From Dehalococcoidia bacterium (GTDB lineage Bacteria > Chloroflexota > Dehalococcoidia > Lucifugimonadales > Lucifugimonadaceae): 64,000 nt of DNA. A model generated the notes under the pieces. It did not search any database. It was given only the letters and a program-made list of their open reading frames with translations, and was not told the DNA's origin. Both the position numbers and the translations under genes were made by a program. The stretch is from the NCBI GenBank assembly GCA_028285005.1, contig JANQQP010000037.1:62001-126000 (forward strand), read 5' to 3'. Positions 8,084 through 15,798 of the stretch are shown here, in pieces. Each line of letters starts with the position of its first letter. Within the stretch, counting starts at the first letter, position 1.

Positions 8084-8947
8084 TCAGGCCTTTGATCCCA
8101 CAGTGATAGGGCAACTGAGATCTTCGCCCCAGAGCCTCCACGATGCATCGAAGTTTCGGACCGAGTCGAAGCCGAGCAGTTTCAGCACCCAGTATCCGTG
8201 CGCCGCACGGATGCCACCCTGTCAATAGGTGATGACGTTCTTATCTGGAGTCACGCCGACTTCGGCAAGCATAGAGCGCAACTCGTCTGCGGGCTTGATA
8301 GTTGGTACGTCGCCTTGGGTGTGGAAATTGACCCATTCAAGGTGAACTGAGTTCGGAACGTAGCCGCCCCTCTTGCCACCGCGTTTGTTCGAGCCGTCGC
8401 GCTCTCCATCCGACCGGACATCCAGGATCACCGTCTCCCGGTCGTCAATCGCCGAAAGAACGTCCTCTTTAAGTGCGATCACGGCTCTATCTGCGCGCGG
8501 GCTGAAGCTGCCTGGTGAATAGGTTGGCACATCAGAGGTGACCGGCCGGCCCTCGGCCTCCCACTTCGGGAGTCCGCCATCAAGGATCTTGAAGTTCTCA
8601 TGTCCGTAGTACCGGAGCGACCAGAGCAAACGCAGCGAATACAACCCGCCGCTAGAGTCGGTCGCGACAACCGTCGTGTCATCGCTGATGCCGAGTTCAG
8701 ACATCGTCTGAGCGAACTGCTCTGGTTCCTGGATGTGAGTCCGGTCATCCATTGACGTCTTGTAGTAGTTGTCTACAACACCCACGGCGCCAGGGATGTG
8801 GGCCTTTTCGTAGGCCTGCGGTTCGTTCGTGTCAACGATCCGCACGTTCGAATCATCCAGGTGTGCTGCGAGCCAGTCGGTAGTGGTGAAGATCGAGGCG
8901 TCTACGTAGCCGCGTTGATCGGGGGGCGTGATGTGCTGAAGAGTCAT
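8084..8947 (-). CDS. Thiosulfate/3-mercaptopyruvate-type sulfurtransferase, probable selenoprotein (in-frame TGA at 8222-8224)
   Basis: A two-domain rhodanese. Conventional reading stops after VITY at a TGA (8224-8222). Continuing in frame gives QGGIRAAHGYW, then a normal rhodanese C-terminus (DASWRLWGEDL) and a second TGA at 8086-8084. The in-frame TGA falls exactly where the family has its catalytic Cys (YCxGGIRA), so residue 242 is most likely selenocysteine. A perfect 8-bp hairpin begins nine bases after the TGA, as bacterial SECIS elements require. The N-terminal domain has Asp-Ser at the equivalent position and is the usual inactive copy. I take ATG 8947 as the start; an open frame reaches GTG 9019. 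Full length is 287 residues. Rhodanese-like selenoproteins are known from marine metagenomes. A single-base error (TGC or TGT to TGA) is the main alternative. Confidence 0.85.
8194..8212 (-). promoter_or_regulatory. Candidate bacterial SECIS hairpin
   Basis: Immediately 3' of the in-frame TGA (8224-8222), on the minus strand, nine bases are followed by an 8-bp perfect stem (ATCCGTGC pairing with GCACGGAT) closed by a GGC loop. The apical loop begins 17 bases after the TGA and its first base is G. Bacterial SECIS elements are small stem-loops 16-37 bases from UGA to loop with a G among the first two loop bases, so all stated requirements are met. The hairpin lies inside the codons for IRAAHG, as bacterial SECIS elements must, since they are translated. 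Confidence 0.75.
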
Positions 8948-9070
8948 GAGAATTGAGTGAGGATTCTGGCGTTTGCGGCCGCTAGGCGATAGACGGTTTT
9001 GCCGGGCAGATGGTATCACTCAGAGGAGTTCCAGACGGATTCTCGTTGACCGCGCGTAGTCAATCCCTGT

Positions 9071-9084
9071 GTGAAAATGTTCAC
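9071..9084. promoter_or_regulatory. Short dyad between the sulfurtransferase and hemA
   Basis: GTGAA-N4-TTCAC is a 5-bp perfect inverted repeat in the 213-base divergent region that must hold the promoters of both neighbours. It could be an operator. A weak G+C stem (9102-9113) followed by seven T residues (9116-9122) lies between it and the hemA start and could act as an attenuator. Neither is supported by anything beyond its sequence and position. Confidence 0.25.
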
Positions 9085-9160
9085 GGTGTGTTAACTTGTT
9101 AGCTCGCCGGAGCGGTTTTTTTGAACTCCGTTCCGTAGACAGTCTGTACGGTCAGGTTCA

Positions 9161-10429
9161 TTGGAATACATCCTCGCGGGCATAAACATCGATCAAGCGC
9201 CGGTTGATCTGCTTGAGAAGGTGTCAATCCAGCCTCATGAACTGAGACTCAGACTGGAGGATCTCGCACGGCATGCCGGCGGCGGCGTAATCCTCTCTAC
9301 CTGCAACCGGACCGAAATCGTCGGTGCTTCCTCGGATCCAGAGACCGGTCTCGGCCGACTGTCCGAGTACCTGGATATTCTCGCCCGCCGAGGCGGCGGT
9401 TCAATCGGCGATCTGGACCGGTACGTCTACCACGCTGTGGGAGACGATGTGATCCGTCACCTTTTCAGGGTCACTTCAGGCCTCGATTCACTGGCCATCG
9501 GCGAAGCGCAGGTATCTGGACAGGTGTCACGTGCTCTGCAGGCCGCTGGCGAAAGCGGTTCGGTCGAGCCCATAGTTTCCCGACTGTTCCATTCAGCGCT
9601 GCGAAACAGCCGCATGATCCGCAAAGAGACTGGACTGGGCCGCGACAGCCTTTCGATCTCATCTATCGGCCTGCAACTGGTACAGAGGCATGTCGGAGAT
9701 CTATCTGACAAGACTGTTCTGGTCGTCGGAGCGGGCGAAACGGGCAGATTGACGGCACGAACGCTTAAGTACGTCGGAGTCGGACGGATCATCGTTACAA
9801 GCCGAAGCGCTGACCGGGCGAAGCTTGTCCGAGATGAGCTCGATGGCGAGTCTGTGCCGTTCGCAGAGATCACGTCTGCCATCTCCGAAGCTGATGTTGT
9901 AGTTTCGTGCACGGCTGCGATGGAACCGGTTGTTGGCGTGAGTCACGTGCGTTCTGCCATGGCCTCAAGGCCAAAGCGACAGCTCACCATTCTGGATGTT
10001 GGAATGCCGCGAGATGTGGAACCCGCTGTAGGCGATATCCCCCAGGTTGATGTGTACTCGCTTGAACAGCTCCACTCGATAGCGGACGAGCACCGTCAGA
10101 ACCGCACAGAGGCCGCGGCTGAGGCTGACATGCTGATCGAAAGGTCCATGGAGCGGTTCAAGGAGCAGATGACCAGTATCGACGCCGAGCCCGTGATCCG
10201 GTCGCTGGGCTCGCGGGCCGACGGGATGCGGCAGGCCGAGCTCGAAAGGGCGTTGAGCCAGATGCCCGATCTGCCGGAGGACTACGCACAGGTCATGGAC
10301 GCGATGTCACGGGCCCTCATAAAGCGTATGCTTGCCGACCCGATTACCTATATGCGCTCTGGCATCAGTAAGTCGGCTGCAGATGATGTTGCTCAGGTGT
10401 TCGACCTGGAGTTCAATGAGCCCGGCTAG
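9161..10429 (+). CDS. hemA: Glutamyl-tRNA reductase
   Basis: This 422-residue enzyme reduces glutamyl-tRNA(Glu) to glutamate-1-semialdehyde with NADPH, the first step of the C5 route to 5-aminolevulinate and tetrapyrroles. The catalytic cysteine is Cys48 in ILSTCNRTE. The conserved HLFRVTSGLDSLAIGE segment follows, then the NADPH-binding VLVVGAGETG near residue 185 and a C-terminal helical dimerisation domain. The length is normal. The only plausible start is TTG at 9161, because MEYILAGINI aligns with the family N-terminus. hemL lies 98 bases downstream on the same strand, so the next pathway enzyme is adjacent. The tRNA-Glu that provides its substrate is encoded in this window at 34771-34847. 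Confidence 0.96.
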   Translation: MEYILAGINIDQAPVDLLEKVSIQPHELRLRLEDLARHAGGGVILSTCNRTEIVGASSDPETGLGRLSEYLDILARRGGGSIGDLDRYVYHAVGDDVIRHLFRVTSGLDSLAIGEAQVSGQVSRALQAAGESGSVEPIVSRLFHSALRNSRMIRKETGLGRDSLSISSIGLQLVQRHVGDLSDKTVLVVGAGETGRLTARTLKYVGVGRIIVTSRSADRAKLVRDELDGESVPFAEITSAISEADVVVSCTAAMEPVVGVSHVRSAMASRPKRQLTILDVGMPRDVEPAVGDIPQVDVYSLEQLHSIADEHRQNRTEAAAEADMLIERSMERFKEQMTSIDAEPVIRSLGSRADGMRQAELERALSQMPDLPEDYAQVMDAMSRALIKRMLADPITYMRSGISKSAADDVAQVFDLEFNEPG

Positions 10430-10527
10430 CCGCCGTCAGTTGGGCAACCGTTTTAATCACCTGGCAATTTGCTGCGGGCGTGAATGCTGCCCTCGCATTT
10501 TGGCGCGTTTCGATGGGAGCATGACAC

Positions 10528-11808
10528 TTGGGCCGTCAACGTTCTGCTGAACTGTTCGAGAACGCACGTAAGCTGATCCCGGGTGGAGTCAACAGCCCGG
10601 CTCGGGCGTGGAACTCCGTTGGCGGCACGCCGATCTTCTTCAAACGTGGCGAAGGCTCCCACGCCTGGGACGAGGACGGCAACTCATATATCGACTACGT
10701 CTGCTCCTGGGGCCCGCTGATACTGGGCCACTCACATCCTGAGATCGTGAAGGCTGCCCAGGACGCTGCGGTGCTCGGGACAAGCTTCGGTGCTCCAACT
10801 GAGTTTGAAGTGAGAATGGCACAGCTTGTTGTAGATGCCGTGCCGTCAATCGAGCTCGTCCGGTTTGTCAGTTCGGGCACCGAGGCGGCTATGTCAGCGT
10901 TGCGTCTGGCCCGGGCGTACACCGGCCGAAACCGCATCATCAAGTTCGATGGCGGCTATCACGGCCACGACGATGCTCTACTGGTTGAGGCCGGTTCCGG
11001 ACTCGCCACCGCTGGCATTGCTAACTCAGCGGGAGTACATCCCGACTACGCAGCCGCAACGATGGTGGCCGACTACAACGACGTTGAGTCGGTCGAGCGC
11101 CTGCTGGAAGCGCATAGAGGCGAGGTCGCTGCAATCATCGTTGAGCCCATCGCCGGGAACATGGGCGTTGTGCCGCCTCAAGACGGCTTCTTGCAGGGTC
11201 TCCGAGACCTGGCGACGGCGCACGGTACCCTCTTGATCTTCGATGAGGTGATTTCCGGGTTCAGGGCTGCATACGGTGGTGCGCAGTCCGTATATGGAGT
11301 GATGCCCGACATCACGTGCCTGGGCAAGATCGTTGGCGGCGGATTCCCTGTTGGCGCATACGGTGCTAGTGAGGAAATCATGCAGACGGTTGCGCCGCTG
11401 GGCCCGATGTACCAGGCAGGAACGTTGTCCGGTAATCCAGTGGCGATGGCGGCTGGCATCAAGACGCTTGAGCTACTGAGCGAGCCGGGAGTCTATGAGG
11501 GAATTGCTGCGACCACCGACCGGTTGGCCAGCGGTCTCGAAGCCATATTCGCCGAGGCAGAAGTGCCCGCTCAGGTGAACAGCGTCTGCGGCGCTCTTAC
11601 GGTCTTTTTCAACTCCAACCCGGTTAGCGACATGAAGACGGCATCTGCGAGTGACGGCAAGTCGTTCGCCAGGTTCTTCCACGGCATGACAGAGCGAGGC
11701 GTGTATCCGCCACCTTCACAGTTCGAAGCGTGGTTTGTCTCTGCTGCGCATACCGAGAAGGACGTGGACGATACTCTGGCTGCAGCCAGGGACGCGCTTA
11801 CCAGCTGA
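10528..11808 (+). CDS. hemL: Glutamate-1-semialdehyde 2,1-aminomutase
   Basis: A 426-residue PLP enzyme of aminotransferase class III that converts glutamate-1-semialdehyde into 5-aminolevulinate. Diagnostic segments are LIPGGVNSPARA near the N-terminus, the PLP-phosphate loop SSGTEA (residues 115-120), the FDEVISGFR strand, and the Schiff-base lysine Lys267 in CLGKIVGGGFPVGAYG. The length is typical. Translation appears to start at TTG 10528; the ATG eight bases upstream is out of frame. It takes the product of HemA, encoded just upstream. Confidence 0.96.
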   Translation: MGRQRSAELFENARKLIPGGVNSPARAWNSVGGTPIFFKRGEGSHAWDEDGNSYIDYVCSWGPLILGHSHPEIVKAAQDAAVLGTSFGAPTEFEVRMAQLVVDAVPSIELVRFVSSGTEAAMSALRLARAYTGRNRIIKFDGGYHGHDDALLVEAGSGLATAGIANSAGVHPDYAAATMVADYNDVESVERLLEAHRGEVAAIIVEPIAGNMGVVPPQDGFLQGLRDLATAHGTLLIFDEVISGFRAAYGGAQSVYGVMPDITCLGKIVGGGFPVGAYGASEEIMQTVAPLGPMYQAGTLSGNPVAMAAGIKTLELLSEPGVYEGIAATTDRLASGLEAIFAEAEVPAQVNSVCGALTVFFNSNPVSDMKTASASDGKSFARFFHGMTERGVYPPPSQFEAWFVSAAHTEKDVDDTLAAARDALTS

Positions 11809-12335
11809 GACCATTGCTCCGCGTCGGAACTCCCCGGCTAATCATCCTCTGGTTTGACCTTCACGGCATCCAGACCTCTCGTCCGTTTCCTCGACTCTAC
11901 TGCTTGATTACAGGCCCCAATGATGGGTCTTGGAGCGGCAGTTCTGCCGCCAAAACAGCTCGGATTAATGTCGCGAATTGGTCGCGATTCAGCATATACA
12001 GCGGCAACCGCGTCGCTGCCTGCCCGTGACAGGAATTTCACCCGCACGCCGGTTTTTCATCTCAACTTGCGTGTTGGCACTGTGGAAGCTGCGGGCAAGC
12101 ATTTAGGCGAATTCAACGATACCGCTCCGTCATGTCACCGATTCAGGCGTGGCTGCCTGTCTCCACTGTTGTGAGGGTCAGCCGTAACTGGATGGTGTGG
12201 CAGGCTCTCACCGGCCAATAAGTGTGAGCCCGTCGCTGAGGGAATCTGGTTGCCAGTGCAAGGCACGCAAGGGGGGGAGCCCGGGAGCTTCGGGCGCTTT
12301 GCGAGCAGCACTAAGGCCTGACAGAGGGGTTAGTC
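11809..12335. other. 527-base intergenic region, no convincing gene
   Basis: Between hemL and the archaellin-like gene I find no reading frame with family-like features; the short open frames are not supported by motifs or ribosome binding sites. It holds a perfect 6-bp hairpin with a GTTC loop at 11935-11950 (GCGGCA/TGCCGC), which could end hemL transcripts although no T-run follows. A G-rich structured stretch at 12266-12303 precedes the archaellin-like start. The promoter of that gene must lie here. Confidence 0.6.
12266..12303 (+). promoter_or_regulatory. Structured 5' leader of the archaellin-like gene
   Basis: An outer stem CGCAA/TTGCG (12266-12270 with 12299-12303) encloses an inner stem GCCCG/CGGGC (12279-12283 with 12291-12295) with a seven-base loop. 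It ends 32 bases before the ATG. Pilin and flagellin genes are often controlled by leader RNAs, but this one does not match the c-di-GMP-I riboswitch consensus. It is recorded as a possible leader structure only. Confidence 0.3.
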
Positions 12336-13049
12336 ATGAACCAGAGGGGAACTGGTCACCGTGAACGAGGGATCACGGGACTGGAGACATCGATTGTTCT
12401 GATCGCGTTTGTCGTGGTGGCGAGCGTTTTCGCCTTCACAGTGCTTTCGGCGGGTGTTTTCTCGTCAGAAGCTGCCAAACAGACGATCTTCGCTGGACTG
12501 AAAGAGACTCGGTCGAGGTTGCGGCAGAACGGAAGCGTTTTCGCTTTCAGCGCCCAGTCGGGTACGACTCAGTCTGTTTACAAGATCGTGTTCATCGTCT
12601 CGAACTCGCTTGCGGGTGAGCCGTTGGACCTGACAGCGCCATACAACGTTGACAGCACGGGCCTTGACCCGGACTTCAACTCGCTCGCTGTCCCTGCAAC
12701 GATCATTTCGTACGCAGACGAAGACCAGCGTAAGGGTGACGTGCCGTGGTCAGTGAACTTCATCGGCAATAACAATGGTGACCTGCTGATGGAAGACGGT
12801 GAGAAAGCCGAGATTACCGTCTGGCTGATGGACCGTGACAATGCGATCGCCGAAACCGATCCAAGCGCGGTACAGCCTATGGATACGTCAACAGCCAACG
12901 GTGGTGGTGTCGGAGGTATTGAAGCGACCGACACGCTTGTAGGGAAGAGCACAAGGTTCGTGCTTGAGGTTTCACCGCAGATTGGTGCAGCGCTCACGAT
13001 CCAACGCTCGGTCCCACCAGGCCTACGCCAGGTGATGAACCTCAACTAG
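12336..13049 (+). CDS. Archaellin-like protein (class III signal peptide, archaeal flagellin N-terminal domain)
   Basis: A 237-residue protein whose N-terminus is a textbook archaellin. A short basic leader (MNQRGTGHRERG) is followed by ITGLETSIVLIAFVVVASVF, with cleavage expected between Gly12 and Ile13 by an ArlK/PibD-type prepilin peptidase. The hydrophobic helix then continues AFTVLSAGVFSSE, as in methanogen FlaB proteins. The remainder is a beta-rich domain of the archaellin outer-domain kind (IVFIVSNSLAGEPLDLT, then a VGKSTRFVLEV strand). It starts at ATG 12336 with GAGGGG about seven bases upstream. No arl motor, ATPase or peptidase gene is in the window, so filament assembly must rely on genes elsewhere. 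Archaellum genes have been reported in some Chloroflexota. An archaellin-like type IV pilin is the alternative. Confidence 0.82.
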   Translation: MNQRGTGHRERGITGLETSIVLIAFVVVASVFAFTVLSAGVFSSEAAKQTIFAGLKETRSRLRQNGSVFAFSAQSGTTQSVYKIVFIVSNSLAGEPLDLTAPYNVDSTGLDPDFNSLAVPATIISYADEDQRKGDVPWSVNFIGNNNGDLLMEDGEKAEITVWLMDRDNAIAETDPSAVQPMDTSTANGGGVGGIEATDTLVGKSTRFVLEVSPQIGAALTIQRSVPPGLRQVMNLN

Positions 13050-13053
13050 CACC

Positions 13054-13126
13054 TGCGGCCGGAGGTCCTAGCCCTTCCTTTCTGGATGTGCAGCGCCCTT
13101 TCGGGGGCGCCGACGGGCCGGCCGCA
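13054..13126 (+). terminator. Nested hairpin downstream of the archaellin-like gene
   Basis: Starting five bases after the stop codon, TGCGGCCGG (13054-13062) pairs perfectly with CCGGCCGCA (13118-13126). Inside it a second stem, GCGCCC/GGGCGC (13093-13098 with 13105-13110), has a six-base loop. There is no T-run, so it is not a classical intrinsic terminator. It may stabilise the 3' end of an abundant filament-protein mRNA or assist termination. Confidence 0.45.
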
Positions 13127-13191
13127 TGGGACGCAAGTAAGGCATCCCCCTCGGCGAAGCGTCTGGCGGTCCGGTCCCGCTGCTAACGATG

Positions 13192-13225
13192 CGTGCCCTT
13201 CCCGAAGTAATTCGGGAAGGGCACG
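13192..13225. terminator. Perfect 15-bp hairpin between converging genes
   Basis: Positions 13192-13206 pair perfectly with 13211-13225 around a GTAA loop; the stem core is CCCTTCCCGAA. It sits between the end of the archaellin-like gene and the end of the convergent mutS2 gene, where a two-way terminator is expected. No T-run follows on either strand, so a repeated intergenic palindrome is an alternative. Confidence 0.5.
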
Positions 13226-13265
13226 ACGCGTCTGTGCTGTCTTGGCTGCTTGACCGACGGCGGAC

Positions 13266-15710
13266 TTAGCTAAGATTCACCAGCGTCACGCCGTTGCCGC
13301 CCTGATCTCGAGGTGCCGGTTCGAATGAGCTGACCTGAGGCATGCGCGACAGGACATCTCGGACCGCCTCTCTCAATGCTCCGGTGCCAGAGCCGTGGAT
13401 GATTCGGCACCGCTCCATGCCATCGGCGGCGCAGCTATCCACGAAGCCGCTGACGAGATCTTCGATTCCAGCCACTCGCTTGCCTCGCACATCCAGCTCG
13501 TCCGGAGTGGAGTCAGTGCTGTCGCTGCGGGTTGCTCGACTCACCTTGACTCCCGATCCCCTCTCTTCAGGAGACGTCTCTACCGCACCTTCCACCCGGC
13601 GCAACTGCCTTGAATTGAGTTGGATTCGGGCATTGCCCATCTGCAAATCTGTTGTGCCGTCGTTCTTGACGGCAACCACCTTCGCTCGAACATTCAGGCC
13701 CTTGATTTCTACGTCGTCGCCAGCGGCCAGTGGCCTCTCTTCAACCGCTGCGGATTCGGCGTCTCCGGTTTTCTTCGAGTCGTTCGGCGCTATCGGCATC
13801 CACGTCGGCTCGGCAAGTGCGGCGCGCAACCTGTTCACGGCCTTCTGAGCAGTGGCAAGGCTTCGGCCCGATTCGGCCTGCGAAACGATACGTCTCAACT
13901 GGCGGCGGACATTGTCCGCTTCGCGACGCAGCTCCATCCTGGTCTTGTAGACCATGTCCTCTTGCTGCTTCGTGACCTGGCCCAGTCTTTTCTCAAGGTC
14001 CCGGCGTGCCGCTTCGGCTGCAGTCGCATCAGCCTGGGCCTTCTGACGGGCTTCGCTGACGGAGTCTCTTTCTCGTTGGAGCTGGTCCAGCAGCGATTCG
14101 GCCTCGGCTCTCCCCGGATCTAGGAATGTTTCGGCGTGGGCCAGCACCCGCTCCGGCAGGCCGAGGTTCCGAGCGACGTGAACTGCATAGCTACGGCCCG
14201 GGATTCCCATGATGAACTGGTAAGTGGGCCGCAGTGTCTCAGCATCCAGCTCAACTGACGCGTTCTCCATGCGCTCGTGTTTGCCTGCGAACTCGGCGAC
14301 CGCGCGGTGATGAGTCGTAACTGCCACTGGAACATCGCGGTCGATCAGGTTTGCCAGAACCGCTCTTGCCAGCGCCGAACCTTCTTCGGGGTCAGTACCG
14401 GTTCCCAGCTCGTCGAGCAGTATCAGCGAGTTCTTATCGGCGTCCTGGATGATGTCGATGACGTTGCCCATGTGAGATGAGAAGGTCGAGACTGAGCGCT
14501 CGATACTCTGGGCATCTCCGATATCTGCGTAGACGGCCTCGAATACTGAAAGTTGCGTGCCGTCTGAGACTGGTAGATGCATGCCGCACTGGTGCATGAG
14601 CGCCATCAGGCCCAGCGTCTTGAGCGCCACAGTCTTGCCGCCGGTGTTCGGTCCTGTAACCACCAGGCCGCGGAAACCGGGGCCGATGTTCATCGATACC
14701 GGCACAGCGTCTGCACCGAGCAGCGGGTGCCTGGCATACGAAAGGCGCACTGCCGGGTCCGAGCCCGGCTGCATGGTCTCCGGGCGCATCGCGTCCATGG
14801 TTCGAGCCAGCCGTGCCCTCGCAGTGATCAGATCGAGATCGGCCGCAGCTTCGATCGCTGTCGTAGCCTGCTGCTCTCGGTCACCGACAAGCTGCGACAA
14901 TCCCCTTAGCACACGCTCTTCCTCACGCTGCGCCTCAGCAGCCGTTTCCCGCCAGTCATTGCACGGTTCCACGGCTCGGAACGGCTCGACAAACATCGTG
15001 GCTCCGGTGTTCGAAACGTCATGCACGATGCCCTGGACGGCCTCCCGGCTGTCGGTCCGCACTTCGAGGACTAATCGCTCTCCTCGCGTGGCGATGGCCG
15101 GCGACTGAAGGGCGCTGCGTACATCCGGCGAGGCGGCGACCCGTTCGAGAATTCTGACAACCCGCTGATAGGCGCGGGCGGCCGCGCTGCGCAGCCTGCC
15201 AAGCCGCGGCGTGGCGGAGTCCCTGACATCTCCCGTGTCGGTGATCGCCTTCACCACCTCGACGCGAAGGTCTGAGAGATTCGGGATGTCGGAGGCGATG
15301 GCGACCATTCGCGGCGCGTCGTCGTTCATGGAGACGACGACGTTCCGGGCGACCCATGTCGAATCCAGCAAGACAACACATGCGATCAGTTCCTGTCCGC
15401 TCAGCATGCCGCCAAGTGCCGCTCTCCTGAGAACAGGCCGAAGGTCCTGGTGGCCGGTCAGGCCGATGTCGCCGACTTCCGAGAGCATGAGAGCGGCTTC
15501 AGAGGTCTCTTCCTGCAAACGCAGCACGTCTTCCAGGTGCGTTTGAGGCGTGACCGCGTCGGCAAGCTCACGGGACCTGAAAAAGCGCGTCTGGTCGGCC
15601 AGCATCTGCCTGACTTGCGGAAATTCAAGGAGCCGCCAGGCTGACTGCTGGAGAGTTTCGGGAGCAGGCGTTTCATCCCGCGCCGGACTTTCGGTAGATA
15701 CATCTGACAT
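13266..15710 (-). CDS. mutS2: MutS2 family endonuclease/ribosome-rescue ATPase
   Basis: An 814-residue MutS2. It has the MutS core and lever region and the ABC-type ATPase with Walker A GPNTGGKT at residues 353-360 and Walker B LILLDELGTGTD around Asp433. A long coiled coil follows, then a linker, and a C-terminal Smr domain with LDVRGKR and IIHGSGTGALR. It lacks the N-terminal mismatch-recognition domain of MutS. Family members suppress recombination or split collided ribosomes. I choose the ATG at 15710; the frame stays open to a TTG at 15761. The 5' end is divergent from the alpha/beta hydrolase gene. The 3' end converges on the archaellin-like gene with a hairpin between them. Confidence 0.95.
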   Translation of the reverse strand: MSDVSTESPARDETPAPETLQQSAWRLLEFPQVRQMLADQTRFFRSRELADAVTPQTHLEDVLRLQEETSEAALMLSEVGDIGLTGHQDLRPVLRRAALGGMLSGQELIACVVLLDSTWVARNVVVSMNDDAPRMVAIASDIPNLSDLRVEVVKAITDTGDVRDSATPRLGRLRSAAARAYQRVVRILERVAASPDVRSALQSPAIATRGERLVLEVRTDSREAVQGIVHDVSNTGATMFVEPFRAVEPCNDWRETAAEAQREEERVLRGLSQLVGDREQQATTAIEAAADLDLITARARLARTMDAMRPETMQPGSDPAVRLSYARHPLLGADAVPVSMNIGPGFRGLVVTGPNTGGKTVALKTLGLMALMHQCGMHLPVSDGTQLSVFEAVYADIGDAQSIERSVSTFSSHMGNVIDIIQDADKNSLILLDELGTGTDPEEGSALARAVLANLIDRDVPVAVTTHHRAVAEFAGKHERMENASVELDAETLRPTYQFIMGIPGRSYAVHVARNLGLPERVLAHAETFLDPGRAEAESLLDQLQRERDSVSEARQKAQADATAAEAARRDLEKRLGQVTKQQEDMVYKTRMELRREADNVRRQLRRIVSQAESGRSLATAQKAVNRLRAALAEPTWMPIAPNDSKKTGDAESAAVEERPLAAGDDVEIKGLNVRAKVVAVKNDGTTDLQMGNARIQLNSRQLRRVEGAVETSPEERGSGVKVSRATRSDSTDSTPDELDVRGKRVAGIEDLVSGFVDSCAADGMERCRIIHGSGTGALREAVRDVLSRMPQVSSFEPAPRDQGGNGVTLVNLS

Positions 15711-15798
15711 GTCAGTTACGATTCTATGTGAGCAGGTGCGCTTATACTCGTAGCGCAACAAGAAATACTCACCGATCTCGACTTTGCCTGGGCCTTCA

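Noticed and set aside
8222-8224. In-frame TGA explained by a variant genetic code (TGA = Trp)
   Set aside because: Conserved genes such as hemL, phhB and the alpha/beta hydrolase end in TGA at family-typical lengths, and the position calls for Cys rather than Trp.
8025-8225. A 66-codon minus-strand open frame at the end of the sulfurtransferase
   Set aside because: It overlaps the read-through region in a different frame from the conserved rhodanese residues and shows no family features.
9102-9122. A hairpin plus T-run before hemA as an intrinsic terminator or attenuator
   Set aside because: The stem is only four base pairs, too weak to support without more evidence.
12241-12335. A c-di-GMP-I (GEMM) riboswitch ahead of the archaellin-like gene
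   Set aside because: The conserved blocks of that class are not present; only a superficial CACGCA match and unrelated stems are seen.
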